Shown: positions 1-6,972 of the stretch, piece after piece
Layout of the letters: the number at the start of each line of letters is the position of its first letter
How positions within the stretch are numbered: the stretch's first letter is position 1
Assembly: GCA_034433615.1 (NCBI GenBank)
Contig: DAOUAJ010000281.1
Coordinates: forward strand, 1 to 13,423
Source of the DNA: DAOUAJ01 sp034433615
Lineage (GTDB): Bacteria; Chloroflexota; Anaerolineae; DUEN01
Reading direction: 5' to 3'
DNA: 13,423 bases
Made by a program: the position numbers and the translations under genes
Notes under the pieces: model-generated
What the model was told of the DNA's origin: nothing
What the model saw: the letters and a program-made list of their open reading frames with translations, nothing else
Databases searched by the model: none

Positions 1-121
1 TGGCAGTGCGGTGCTCGCGCGAGCGAGCACGGGGGAGAGTGAGACGAAGATCAATCCAGACCGCCATCTGCATGAGCGCACAGTGCCTGAGTTCCCTGAG
101 GATGACGTAGAGTCTGCACAT
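1..121 (-). CDS. Possible start of a gene running off the left edge
   Basis: On the minus strand an ATG at 121-119 lies six bases after a perfect AGGAGG (133-128), 18 bases beyond the stop of the small membrane-protein gene. The frame stays open for 40 codons to the window edge (begins MCRLYVILRE, ends in an Arg-rich stretch). I do not recognise the protein, and its composition (many Arg, Leu, Cys) is not strongly gene-like. A competing reading uses the overlapping GTG at 119-117, eight bases from the same AGGAGG, and gives a 22-residue peptide ending at 51. The ribosome site is the only firm evidence; which frame is used, if either, cannot be decided here. Confidence 0.3.
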   Translation of the reverse strand, partial: MCRLYVILRELRHCALMQMAVWIDLRLTLPRARSREHRTA

Positions 122-139
122 TGTTGCCCTCCTGTGATG

Positions 140-268
140 CTAATACAACTGGGCGAGGATCAAGCCAACAAAGACGCCCAGGCCGAAGATGGTGAGAAGT
201 CCTATGAAGGCCAGGAACTTGATGATAGCGTACAGCGGTCCACTGATCATGACAGGATACTGGTTCAT
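140..268 (-). CDS. Small single-span membrane protein, 42 residues
   Basis: This short gene starts at an ATG (268-266) preceded by a perfect AGGAGGT (283-277) at normal spacing and ends with TAG at 140-142. The product begins MNQYPVMISGPLYAIIK. It is hydrophobic from about residue 11 to the end, with one membrane-spanning stretch at roughly residues 14-40 that contains a GLGVFVG glycine pattern suited to helix packing. There is no cleavable signal-peptide site, so it is probably a bitopic inner-membrane peptide. It lies downstream of the radical SAM gene but beyond that gene's terminator, so it probably has its own promoter, although I found no convincing -35/-10 pair. Possible roles are a small subunit of a membrane complex or a small regulator; the sequence does not say which. 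Confidence 0.6.
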   Translation of the reverse strand: MNQYPVMISGPLYAIIKFLAFIGLLTIFGLGVFVGLILAQLY

Positions 269-277
269 GGCTTTTTA

Positions 278-283
278 CCTCCT
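278..283 (-). promoter_or_regulatory. Strong ribosome binding site of the 42-residue membrane protein
   Basis: The minus strand reads AGGAGGT followed by AAAAAGCC and the ATG. This near-ideal Shine-Dalgarno sequence is the main reason for calling such a short gene. Confidence 0.6.
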
Positions 284-400
284 GATCAAATTCTCAGCAT
301 AAATATCGCGCAATCCAGCATGAGCGCACTCTTTTCTTCATCGCGCTGCCCTGACGCGTGGCTCAACAATTCCTCACCAATGTCTCACGGATCTCCCCAT

Positions 401-438
401 AAAAACAACAGCCCGGCATTTGTACTCAAATGCCGGGC
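401..438 (-). terminator. Rho-independent terminator of the four-gene operon
   Basis: A perfect 11-bp inverted repeat (GCCCGGCATTT at 411-421 and its complement at 428-438) encloses a 6-base loop. On the minus strand it is followed directly by TGTTGTTTTT (410-401). It sits 25 bases after the radical SAM stop codon. The other strand has no T-run after the stem, so it works only for leftward transcription. Confidence 0.88.
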
Positions 439-462
439 ATGGCAAGGCTTAAAGAAGGCGGC

Positions 463-1959
463 TCAAGCTGTCATGAGAGGCACGCGTAGCAATCTCAGTC
501 CTTCCATGCGTAACACGTCGGGGAAGAGGGCACGGTAGACATCACAGTACGGCGAACGGGCGTCCCATTTCCCCGTAGCCCAGAATGTGAGCAATGGGCA
601 ACCACCCGCACACCAGTAACGCCATGTGCATGCGCGGCAATCCGCGCGCGCATCCACAGACAGGTTGTAGAATCCGTGATCGCCGTCGCGTACTCTGCTC
701 AGCAAGTCGTCTGAAAGCACATCTCCAGTAGTACGCTTGATCTTCATCTGGCACAAAGCCACCCGGCCGCGGGGATCAATCACCACGTAGTTACTGCCTA
801 CGCCGCAGACGTGTTCGTGCGGGTGGTCAAACCGTACACGATCAATTAATGCTCTGATCAGGCTGCGCGCTGGCGAGCGTGCCTCAATCTGGGTAAAAAC
901 AGTGCGCATGGTAGTAATCAGGCGCTCATCGTCCGGGCGCAGGCTCGCATTATGACGATTAAATCGGTAGAAGTTGAGGTTGAAAGGCAGGTCATAATCC
1001 AGGGCAAAATCTACTACGTCGGGAATGCCGTCCACGTTGAGCGCGGTGATCGTGATGGAAAGATGCGGGGTCACGCCAGTGGCCAGGGCTCGCTCTATAC
1101 TCTGTCGAACCAGGGATGCGGAACCTCGGCCGTTAACCAACGGACGCTGGGCATCATGGCCATCGCCCAGACCGTCCAGTGAGACCATCAGCCGCATACC
1201 CGCGTCCCGAATGAAGGTCAACATATCTGGCGTCAGGCTAACGCCATTAGACAGCACCACCTCCTGCAGAGAGAGCCCGGCCGCGGCCGTCAGATCGGTG
1301 GCGACCGAATGCAACCGGCGCACCAGTTTGAAATTCAGTGTGGGCTCCCCGCCCGCGTACTTGAGTTTAAGCGCTTTGAAGCCATAGCGAGTGGCGGTGT
1401 TAACCAGAGCTCGGGCTGCAGCCAGACCCGTGGCCTCGTCCATGCTCTCGGCCGATTTCTCCAGATAACAGTATCGGCAGCGCAAGTTGCAGGCGTCAGT
1501 GATGTGCAGCCATACGGTGAAGGTGTGCGGCTGGGCGCGCGCAGGGACAGAGGGCATGTCTACTGGTCGAAGGAGTTGCAACACGGCCAACTGGCGAGCG
1601 ATGCTGTCGCCATTGATCGGGCGCGGATGCTCATACGCTTTCAGTACTTCTAACGCTGACCAGTTGAGCACCACGACGCCGGCCTGCCCCGTTGGGTTGA
1701 AGAACAGATGATGATCATCCGGCAACGGCGCTGTGTACAAGTTTGGCACAATGTGCCAGAGTGTGGTGGCATCACCGGACAGAGTCGCCGGAAGGCAACC
1801 ATCATCAGGGCAGGCACAATCAGTTTCAGCCGAATCTCCGGCAGATGCCCAGTAGAGAGCAGGAGAAAAGCCGTCATCGGGGCAGGCGCAGTCTTGCTCC
1901 GCCGTCTCGATCGGCCCTGACCACCAGATCTGTGGGATCTCTTGTTTCTGTTGCCTCAC
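463..1959 (-). CDS. Radical SAM/SPASM peptide-modifying enzyme with N-terminal Cys-Asp repeats
   Basis: A 498-residue radical SAM enzyme with a C-terminal SPASM domain. The SAM-binding cluster motif is CNLRCRYC (Cys157, 161, 164), followed by GGEP at 203-206. The SPASM cysteines are 385, 403, 441, 444, 450, 454 and 472, in the canonical CX12GX4C...CX2CX5CX3CX17C spacing for two auxiliary 4Fe-4S clusters, so the enzyme looks intact. Residues about 66-135 (NPTGQAGVVVLNWSALEVL region) resemble a PqqD-like/RRE winged helix that binds precursor peptides. Residues 17-59 hold two Cys-Asp-rich repeats. The start is a GTG with AGGAGG four bases upstream, overlapping the stop of the GNAT gene as GTGA. 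Family members form thioether, C-C or ether crosslinks in ribosomal peptides or activate partner enzymes; the substrate here is unknown. It is the last gene of its operon. Confidence 0.93.
   Translation of the reverse strand: MRQQKQEIPQIWWSGPIETAEQDCACPDDGFSPALYWASAGDSAETDCACPDDGCLPATLSGDATTLWHIVPNLYTAPLPDDHHLFFNPTGQAGVVVLNWSALEVLKAYEHPRPINGDSIARQLAVLQLLRPVDMPSVPARAQPHTFTVWLHITDACNLRCRYCYLEKSAESMDEATGLAAARALVNTATRYGFKALKLKYAGGEPTLNFKLVRRLHSVATDLTAAAGLSLQEVVLSNGVSLTPDMLTFIRDAGMRLMVSLDGLGDGHDAQRPLVNGRGSASLVRQSIERALATGVTPHLSITITALNVDGIPDVVDFALDYDLPFNLNFYRFNRHNASLRPDDERLITTMRTVFTQIEARSPARSLIRALIDRVRFDHPHEHVCGVGSNYVVIDPRGRVALCQMKIKRTTGDVLSDDLLSRVRDGDHGFYNLSVDARADCRACTWRYWCAGGCPLLTFWATGKWDARSPYCDVYRALFPDVLRMEGLRLLRVPLMTA
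1783..1911 (-). repeat. Two tandem 24-residue Cys-Asp-rich repeats inside the radical SAM gene
   Basis: Codons 17-35 and 41-59 of the radical SAM protein encode related units with a 72-base period: ETAEQDCACPDDGFSPA and DSAETDCACPDDGCLPA. The CACPDDG core is identical (Cys24/26 and Cys48/50). At DNA level the first 20 bases of the units (1802-1821 and 1874-1893) differ at three positions, which suggests duplication followed by selection on the protein. No other part of this enzyme is repeated. Confidence 0.85.
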
Positions 1960-2474
1960 CTTTCCTCCTCAACAATGACACCAGGGCCTGATGGGATCCC
2001 AGTTAAACCCACGGCCGTCCACTGCATCTGCCATAAGAACGGGCCGTCCGGTGCTGTCATCTGGAAGCCACATTTTTCGAAAAGCCGTAGAGCTCGGAGG
2101 TTGTCACGATGCACAGTCAGCGTGATCTGGAGACCATGATGACCCCTGGCCCAGGTTTGTGCCTGGCGTACCATGCGGGTCCCTATGCCGCAGCTCTGGT
2201 AGCCTGGCAGCAAGCCGATGCCCAGATCAACCATGTGGTCAGGCTGGCCGCGAGACTTTGGGAACAATCGGCACCACCCCACCGGCTTGCCGGCATCCAC
2301 AGCCAGCAAGAGCAAGTGACAAGAGCAGGCGGGAGATTCCAAAGCGTGCGTCCACGCCGGTGTCGGCTCGAAGCGAGGCGTGGCCATGTAGGGACTCTTG
2401 CTGCACACCAGGTCAATCGCCTGAATCAGGCCTGGTCGGTCAGAGGCCAGGTAAGGACGGATGCCAACGTTCAT
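1956..2474 (-). CDS. GNAT-family N-acetyltransferase
   Basis: A 172-residue protein of the GNAT fold, which moves an acetyl group from acetyl-CoA to an amine. The acetyl-CoA pyrophosphate-binding motif A is visible as YQSCGIGTRMV (Gln93, Gly96, Gly98) after the strand MVDLGIGLLP. Motif B is VHRDNLRALRLFEKCGF (122-137), with the usual Asn and the aromatic CGF ending. The length is normal for a single-domain GNAT. Its ATG overlaps the stop of the STAND-TPR gene as ATGA, and its stop overlaps the radical SAM start as GTGA, so translation is probably coupled on both sides. The context suggests it modifies the same peptide or protein target as the radical SAM enzyme, or acts as a toxin- or antidote-type modifier. 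The substrate cannot be read from the sequence. Confidence 0.88.
   Translation of the reverse strand: MNVGIRPYLASDRPGLIQAIDLVCSKSPYMATPRFEPTPAWTHALESPACSCHLLLLAVDAGKPVGWCRLFPKSRGQPDHMVDLGIGLLPGYQSCGIGTRMVRQAQTWARGHHGLQITLTVHRDNLRALRLFEKCGFQMTAPDGPFLWQMQWTAVGLTGIPSGPGVIVEEER
1964..1969 (-). promoter_or_regulatory. Ribosome site fixing the GTG start of the radical SAM gene
   Basis: AGGAGG on the minus strand lies four bases before the GTG at 1959-1957, inside the last codons of the GNAT gene. It supports this upstream GTG, and therefore translation of the Cys-Asp repeats as part of the enzyme. Confidence 0.6.
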
Positions 2475-5400
2475 GGACTGACACCACGTACCAGCTCTTC
2501 CGGTGATCCAAAGGCATCTGTCACAAACTGTTCCAGGTGGGTCGGACGTTTCAGATTATACTTTCCAGTGGCCTGCTCCATCCCTTTAATGAAGGCCGGA
2601 AACTCGTATTGCACATTGAACCCTTTCAGGGCGTTGTAAATCTGCTCTTGGCCACGCCGCAGGTCCCGAAAGTCGTCAGCAAACAGGTGATCGTAGGCTA
2701 AAGCCAGCGTGAAGTGCTCGGCCGCCTCATAGAGGAGGCTCAGTTGCGATCTCTTGTCCTCCGCCTCGTCATATCGGCGCATGGAGATACGGCCCAGCAA
2801 CAGGTGCGCCTTGCCCAGTTGCGTCCAGAAGAAAGGTTGTGGAAACTCACCCTGGGGCACACCCTGCCCTTCTCGGATCAGATACGAGTGCACTGCTTCT
2901 CGCGCCAACACGCGGGCTAGGGTATCCTGGGCTTTGAGGTCGTCCCCTGCATAGTGATACAGCCAGGCCAGGTTGACCTCGGCGTCCACCGCCTTGTGGG
3001 GGAGGTCGGTGCCGGCTTCGTCCATGGCGCCGCGGAGCGCCCGCTCGCTTCGGTTCACCAACTCCTCACGAGATAGGTCGCGGCCGTCGGGGTAGTCAGA
3101 GTGGTTGCGCACGCGTGCCCACTCGCGGTAATCACACCCTAACTCGATCAGCGCCTCTACCAATCGCAGTCGCTCTGGCACTTCCTGGCTAAAGATAGCC
3201 ACGGCTTCATCAGCCCGTTCCACGGCTCTGCGGAAAAGCTCGACTTGCCGGGGCACCGTGTATGCCTCTGGCGTCAACGCCATGCGCCGATACACCTCTG
3301 CCAAGGCGATACACGCCAGCCCCACGCCGCGTGGCTGCATCAGATCGCGGAAAATGGCCAGCGCCTGTTCGCAGTGCAACCGACCGCGCTCCGGTTGATC
3401 GTTGCGCATCTCGATCAGCCCTAACGTGTTCAGACTGAAGGCGATCGGCCCTCGCGGTCCCAGCTTACGGCGTAATTCTAATCCATCCAAACAGAGACGT
3501 AGCGCCTCGTTGTAACGTCCTCGTTCTGCCAATGCCCACGAGAGGTTGTTCAATGTGTTGGCGTGTAACGCCTCGGCTGGCTGGCCCAATTGTCGCCAGT
3601 TCAAAACCGCTCGCCGGTAAAAGCCTATGCTCTGGTCCAGGAGCCCTCGCACCCGAAGCGCATAGCCCAGATCATTATATATTTCCGCCAGCAACATCCG
3701 TTTTCGCCAATCTTCAAACTCGTCCGTTCCTGGCTCAAATCCATCCACCTGATCACGTGCCTGTTCCAATAGCCTTTGAGCCCTTTCCAGGTCCTGGCCC
3801 AGGTATACACGAGCGCGCCCCTCCAGCGCGTCTAGCTCCGCCAACGTCAGTATCCCTGCTTGCTGGAATTTGGTGTCGAGTTCATCGCTATGACGAATGC
3901 GCTCCGCCAGTATAACTGCGTCCTGACGTTTTCCTCGACGCTCAGCCCGGTCAATCCATCGTAAGGCACACTCGCAAACGATGTGCTCGCGCAACAAGGA
4001 GCTGCCGGGCATTACCCAATTATCGAATTCCTTCAGGAACTCCAACAGCTCATCGCGCAGTTCCATTGCCGCCGCATCCTCATTGCTCCAATAAGCCTCC
4101 TTCATATACCGGTAATAAGTCTTGAAGCCCTCCGGCGGCTCATATCGCAGACGATAATAGACATCTTCCGCCATCAAGCGAAACAGGCGGACGCTGGCTT
4201 CACGTCGCGCGGCCATGCTGGCTTGCTCGATCCCCGCCCGTGCCTGCCTGATTTTCTCTTCGTAATACCCCAAGACCGTAGCAAAGGTCCTGCGTAGCCC
4301 CACCTCGTCATGCTGGAGCACGTGCTCCCACAAGAGGTTGTACATCTCATCGTGTAAGAAAAGGCGTTGATCAGCCGGACGTACCTTGACAAAAGTCAAC
4401 CTGCGCAACGTCTCAAACATCTGGCCCGTTTCTTGCTTGGAGATGCCCAGGAACCGTCCCAACAATTCCTGGTCCATCCCCCGCCGTGCCCAGCCCAACA
4501 TCTTGATCGCCGGATCCACAGGCAGGCCGCGCTCCTGAAACTCACGAACCAGTCGCCTTTCCAGACGCTCCTGGATCTCCCGGATCTCTGTCGCTGACTT
4601 GCCGCGCGTGATCTCTGCCGGCACCTTCAAGTCATCGAGAAGCTGGTCCGCCCGAATGAGATAATCCAGCACCAGTGACAGCAAGATAGGACGACCGCCC
4701 ACGTAGCGCCACGCCACTTCACGTGTATTAACGTCCACCGATCGGATACGTTGGGCAACTTCAGGATGGCGCTCTTGCGCAGCGGCCTGTGCGACCGCTT
4801 CCCAGTAATCCTGTGCGTCTGGTGGTTCAAAGGCTGATAACTCGATCTCCACCAGCCGGTCGCCAACGCTCCTGCGCAGATCCTCTCGCAGCCGAGAGGG
4901 TGTTTCTGGCTCAGGGCGACCTGCCAACAGCGTAACGACATTCTGGAGTTTGGGTAGGAACTCACTCAATAGCCAGGGCAACACAGCGATGCCGGTCTCC
5001 TTCACGTCCACACCCAGAATTCCTTGCACCTCATCGGGTTCATACAACAGACGCTCTGCCGTATCCAGAGCCAGCACCACCGGCTTGCGCTGCGCCATCG
5101 CGTTCAGGTCTTCGACAAGAGCTTGAGCCACCTTATCCCCAAGCTCAGAAAGCTCGCGCAACATGCCTGCCAGGTCGTACTTGCGTTCCTGATAATCCTG
5201 TAGCCGGCGGCGGAAGTTGACAAGATATTGGGGTCCGGGCTGCAACACCCGGTCTATGGCCTCCGCCAGGCCCTCTAGTGTGTGGGTCTCCAGATGATAG
5301 AAGTCAATCACATCGGAGGCCGCAAACCACTGCTGCCCGTCCCACTCCCCTTCACGACAACGGCGGAGCACCTCCTGGAGCAGCATCGTCTTGCCCATGC

Positions 5401-5548
5401 CACCTGGAGCCGTGATGAAGAACGCTGGCAAGTTCTCCGGCCGGGCTCCTCGCATCCGCGCGTAGATGTCATCCAGAACGGCGCGGCGGTTGACAAAGCC
5501 TACTCGTTCCATGCTGACATAATCGGACAGAGGCTGTGGTTGGCTCAT
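2471..5548 (-). CDS. STAND-type ATPase with TPR-like superstructure
   Basis: A cytoplasmic protein of 1025 residues from the chosen start. The N-terminal NTPase domain has a Walker A loop APGGMGKT (47-54), Walker B VVLALDTAE (157-165), a sensor-like AGRPEPE (209-215) and the GGRP motif (284-287) typical of STAND/NB-ARC-like switches. A winged-helix region with LFLHDEM (396-402) follows. From about residue 540 to 960 there are helical TPR-like units, clearest in the segments with LNNLSWALAERGRYNEALRL and LNTLGLIEMRNDQPERGR. STAND proteins bind a ligand through the repeats, exchange nucleotide and oligomerise to activate an output; here no effector domain is fused, so the output is probably a neighbour. 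It lies 36 bases after the 419-residue ATPase gene and overlaps the GNAT gene by four bases. An alternative start lies one codon upstream. Confidence 0.9.
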   Translation of the reverse strand: MSQPQPLSDYVSMERVGFVNRRAVLDDIYARMRGARPENLPAFFITAPGGMGKTMLLQEVLRRCREGEWDGQQWFAASDVIDFYHLETHTLEGLAEAIDRVLQPGPQYLVNFRRRLQDYQERKYDLAGMLRELSELGDKVAQALVEDLNAMAQRKPVVLALDTAERLLYEPDEVQGILGVDVKETGIAVLPWLLSEFLPKLQNVVTLLAGRPEPETPSRLREDLRRSVGDRLVEIELSAFEPPDAQDYWEAVAQAAAQERHPEVAQRIRSVDVNTREVAWRYVGGRPILLSLVLDYLIRADQLLDDLKVPAEITRGKSATEIREIQERLERRLVREFQERGLPVDPAIKMLGWARRGMDQELLGRFLGISKQETGQMFETLRRLTFVKVRPADQRLFLHDEMYNLLWEHVLQHDEVGLRRTFATVLGYYEEKIRQARAGIEQASMAARREASVRLFRLMAEDVYYRLRYEPPEGFKTYYRYMKEAYWSNEDAAAMELRDELLEFLKEFDNWVMPGSSLLREHIVCECALRWIDRAERRGKRQDAVILAERIRHSDELDTKFQQAGILTLAELDALEGRARVYLGQDLERAQRLLEQARDQVDGFEPGTDEFEDWRKRMLLAEIYNDLGYALRVRGLLDQSIGFYRRAVLNWRQLGQPAEALHANTLNNLSWALAERGRYNEALRLCLDGLELRRKLGPRGPIAFSLNTLGLIEMRNDQPERGRLHCEQALAIFRDLMQPRGVGLACIALAEVYRRMALTPEAYTVPRQVELFRRAVERADEAVAIFSQEVPERLRLVEALIELGCDYREWARVRNHSDYPDGRDLSREELVNRSERALRGAMDEAGTDLPHKAVDAEVNLAWLYHYAGDDLKAQDTLARVLAREAVHSYLIREGQGVPQGEFPQPFFWTQLGKAHLLLGRISMRRYDEAEDKRSQLSLLYEAAEHFTLALAYDHLFADDFRDLRRGQEQIYNALKGFNVQYEFPAFIKGMEQATGKYNLKRPTHLEQFVTDAFGSPEELVRGVSP

Positions 5549-5553
5549 CATGG

Positions 5554-5559
5554 CCTCCT
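5554..5559 (-). promoter_or_regulatory. Ribosome site choosing between two adjacent ATG codons
   Basis: AAGGAGG on the minus strand precedes two consecutive ATG codons. It is two bases from the first (5551-5549) and five from the second (5548-5546). The second spacing is the normal one, so the protein is taken to begin MSQPQPLSD. Confidence 0.6.
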
Positions 5560-5587
5560 TAAATCACCGAATCACTGCTTATGCCTG

Positions 5588-6847
5588 TCATAAAGGATGC
5601 CCTGCCTTCAGACAATCCTCGTGATATGTCATCTCCTTACGCCAACGATCCGCTGTGCGTGGGTATTGTCCGCTCCAGCTCCGGTACAGGTCACGGGCGG
5701 CCGCGTGTAGATTTTGCCATTTCTCCTGGTTCGTAGCATGCAGAGCGTTCTCCAATGCCCGGCGGAGAGCGCCATCCATCACATAGGCCCTGCGTTCCTC
5801 ATCCCATGTCACCAGGCGCGTCGGCACCAGCTCACCGCGCAATGATTTACTCAGTTGCGTCTCTGTCGCCCAATGAGCCTCAGCTACGCCATATGCCTGG
5901 AAAAGCGCTTGCATCCGGTGTTCATCAAACTCACGTAGTACGCACAAAGCCCAAAAGTAAGGCCGGGGTTGAGCATCAACGGATGACAACAAGTAATCGG
6001 CCGTTTTTTGCAGGGCTTGTGCCTGATCGAGCCAGCCGCCTGTGGTGGAATCCAGCTCCTGAGCCAGCAGTACGTTGTTGTAGGGATAGCCTCCACCCAG
6101 CCGAACGATTTCGTCAGCCCGATCTACGGCTTGAGATGGGATGTAGCCAGAGGCTCTACGAAGCTGATCCCGGGCATCGCCGGTGGGGAATGGTCCTAAA
6201 ACGACATCGTGGCCGGAAAGTCGGATCTCTCCACTCCAGGCATAAACCGTCTTGGGCGGCATGCGCATGCCCAGGATCACCAACGCATCTAGGCGTTTGA
6301 CCAACGGCACCAGGCAGTAGCTCTCCAGCAGATTCACCAGTTCCGCTGGTTGCTCATCTATGCCATCTGCCAGCAGGACCAAAGGCTTACCCGTGTCCGT
6401 CAGCTCCTCCTGCAGGCGGTGCGCGAGGTCTTGTGGCTCCGTCTGCACATTTACCCAGGCCGGCTCGGCGCCACGGGCGCGGATCACCCGCTCGATCAGC
6501 CATTGCAGCATGGAAACGACAGCCTTGTTCGTGTCTGTCGCTATGCTTTGTGGGAAATAAGTCTTATCCGGGGCTTTATCTACAAGCTCAGGGTCGGCGA
6601 TCAGGCACAGACGCAACACCAGCATCTGCGAGAACTTCTCCCCCAATGTCTCTTGCAGACGACGCAACAGCCAGGTCTTGCCGGAGCCTACCACGCCGTA
6701 GAAACGCACCACCCGCCGGTCAGGAGGAGAACCACGGGCCAATTGTGCCACATAGCTACAAACGAGATCCAGCTCTTTCTCTCGATCAGCAAAAAGGTCT
6801 GGCGAATAGGGGATCAACGGGTCACCTGTGCTATCACTCATGGACAT
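5588..6847 (-). CDS. P-loop (AAA/STAND-like) ATPase, 419 residues
   Basis: A soluble NTPase. It opens with FADREKEL (19-26), the usual entry motif of AAA_16/NACHT-like ATPases, then Walker A GVVGSGKT (51-58), Walker B KPLVLLADGIDE (154-165) with both acidic residues, a sensor-like ILGMRMP (191-197) and a GGGYPYN switch motif (251-257). Residues about 285-365 look like a winged helix. The protein ends without TPR or another recognisable effector domain, so it is a bare switch module. Its ATG has GGAG eight bases upstream; a second in-frame ATG two codons later is possible. It begins only 35 bases after the T-run of the preceding terminator and leads the operon with the STAND-TPR, GNAT and radical SAM genes. 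A regulatory ATPase partner of the STAND-TPR protein is the likeliest role. Confidence 0.85.
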   Translation of the reverse strand: MSMSDSTGDPLIPYSPDLFADREKELDLVCSYVAQLARGSPPDRRVVRFYGVVGSGKTWLLRRLQETLGEKFSQMLVLRLCLIADPELVDKAPDKTYFPQSIATDTNKAVVSMLQWLIERVIRARGAEPAWVNVQTEPQDLAHRLQEELTDTGKPLVLLADGIDEQPAELVNLLESYCLVPLVKRLDALVILGMRMPPKTVYAWSGEIRLSGHDVVLGPFPTGDARDQLRRASGYIPSQAVDRADEIVRLGGGYPYNNVLLAQELDSTTGGWLDQAQALQKTADYLLSSVDAQPRPYFWALCVLREFDEHRMQALFQAYGVAEAHWATETQLSKSLRGELVPTRLVTWDEERRAYVMDGALRRALENALHATNQEKWQNLHAAARDLYRSWSGQYPRTADRWRKEMTYHEDCLKAGHPL

Positions 6848-6881
6848 TGCCGGCTCTCCTTCCCTCTCAGCAGCCGACAGT

Positions 6882-6923
6882 AAAAAAGGGCACCCATAAT
6901 CCCAGAGATCATCGGTGCCCTTT
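6882..6923 (-). terminator. Rho-independent terminator after the 390-residue ATPase
   Basis: A perfect 10-bp inverted repeat (AAAGGGCACC at 6885-6894 and its complement at 6914-6923) with a 19-base loop is followed on the minus strand by a run of T down to 6882. It lies 50 bases after the stop of the 390-residue ATPase gene. The plus strand lacks a T-run beyond the stem, so it acts leftward. It stands only 35 bases before the next gene's start, so read-through or attenuation is possible. Confidence 0.82.
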
Positions 6924-6972
6924 CATTGCGTCAGCCTCCCTCGCTGGTTCGAACTGGACGAAGGCTTGTATC

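Noticed and set aside
11..30. An 8-bp inverted repeat GTGCTCGC with a 4-base loop at the left edge.
   Set aside because: There is no T-run on either strand, and any gene it might serve lies outside the window; GC-rich hairpins of this size arise by chance.
11..538. Open frame of 175 codons on the plus strand at the left edge.
   Set aside because: It runs through the minus-strand terminator and the start of the small membrane gene, has no ribosome site, and its composition is not protein-like.
2471..5548. Assigning the STAND-TPR protein to Avs-type phage sensors or to FxsT.
   Set aside because: It shares the STAND plus repeat architecture but has no fused nuclease or protease effector, and no family-specific motif is visible, so only the architecture is claimed.
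6940..6965. A GGTTCGAAC stretch that looks like a tRNA T-arm.
   Set aside because: The flanking bases do not form the 5-bp arm, and there is no acceptor stem, anticodon arm or D-arm on either strand.
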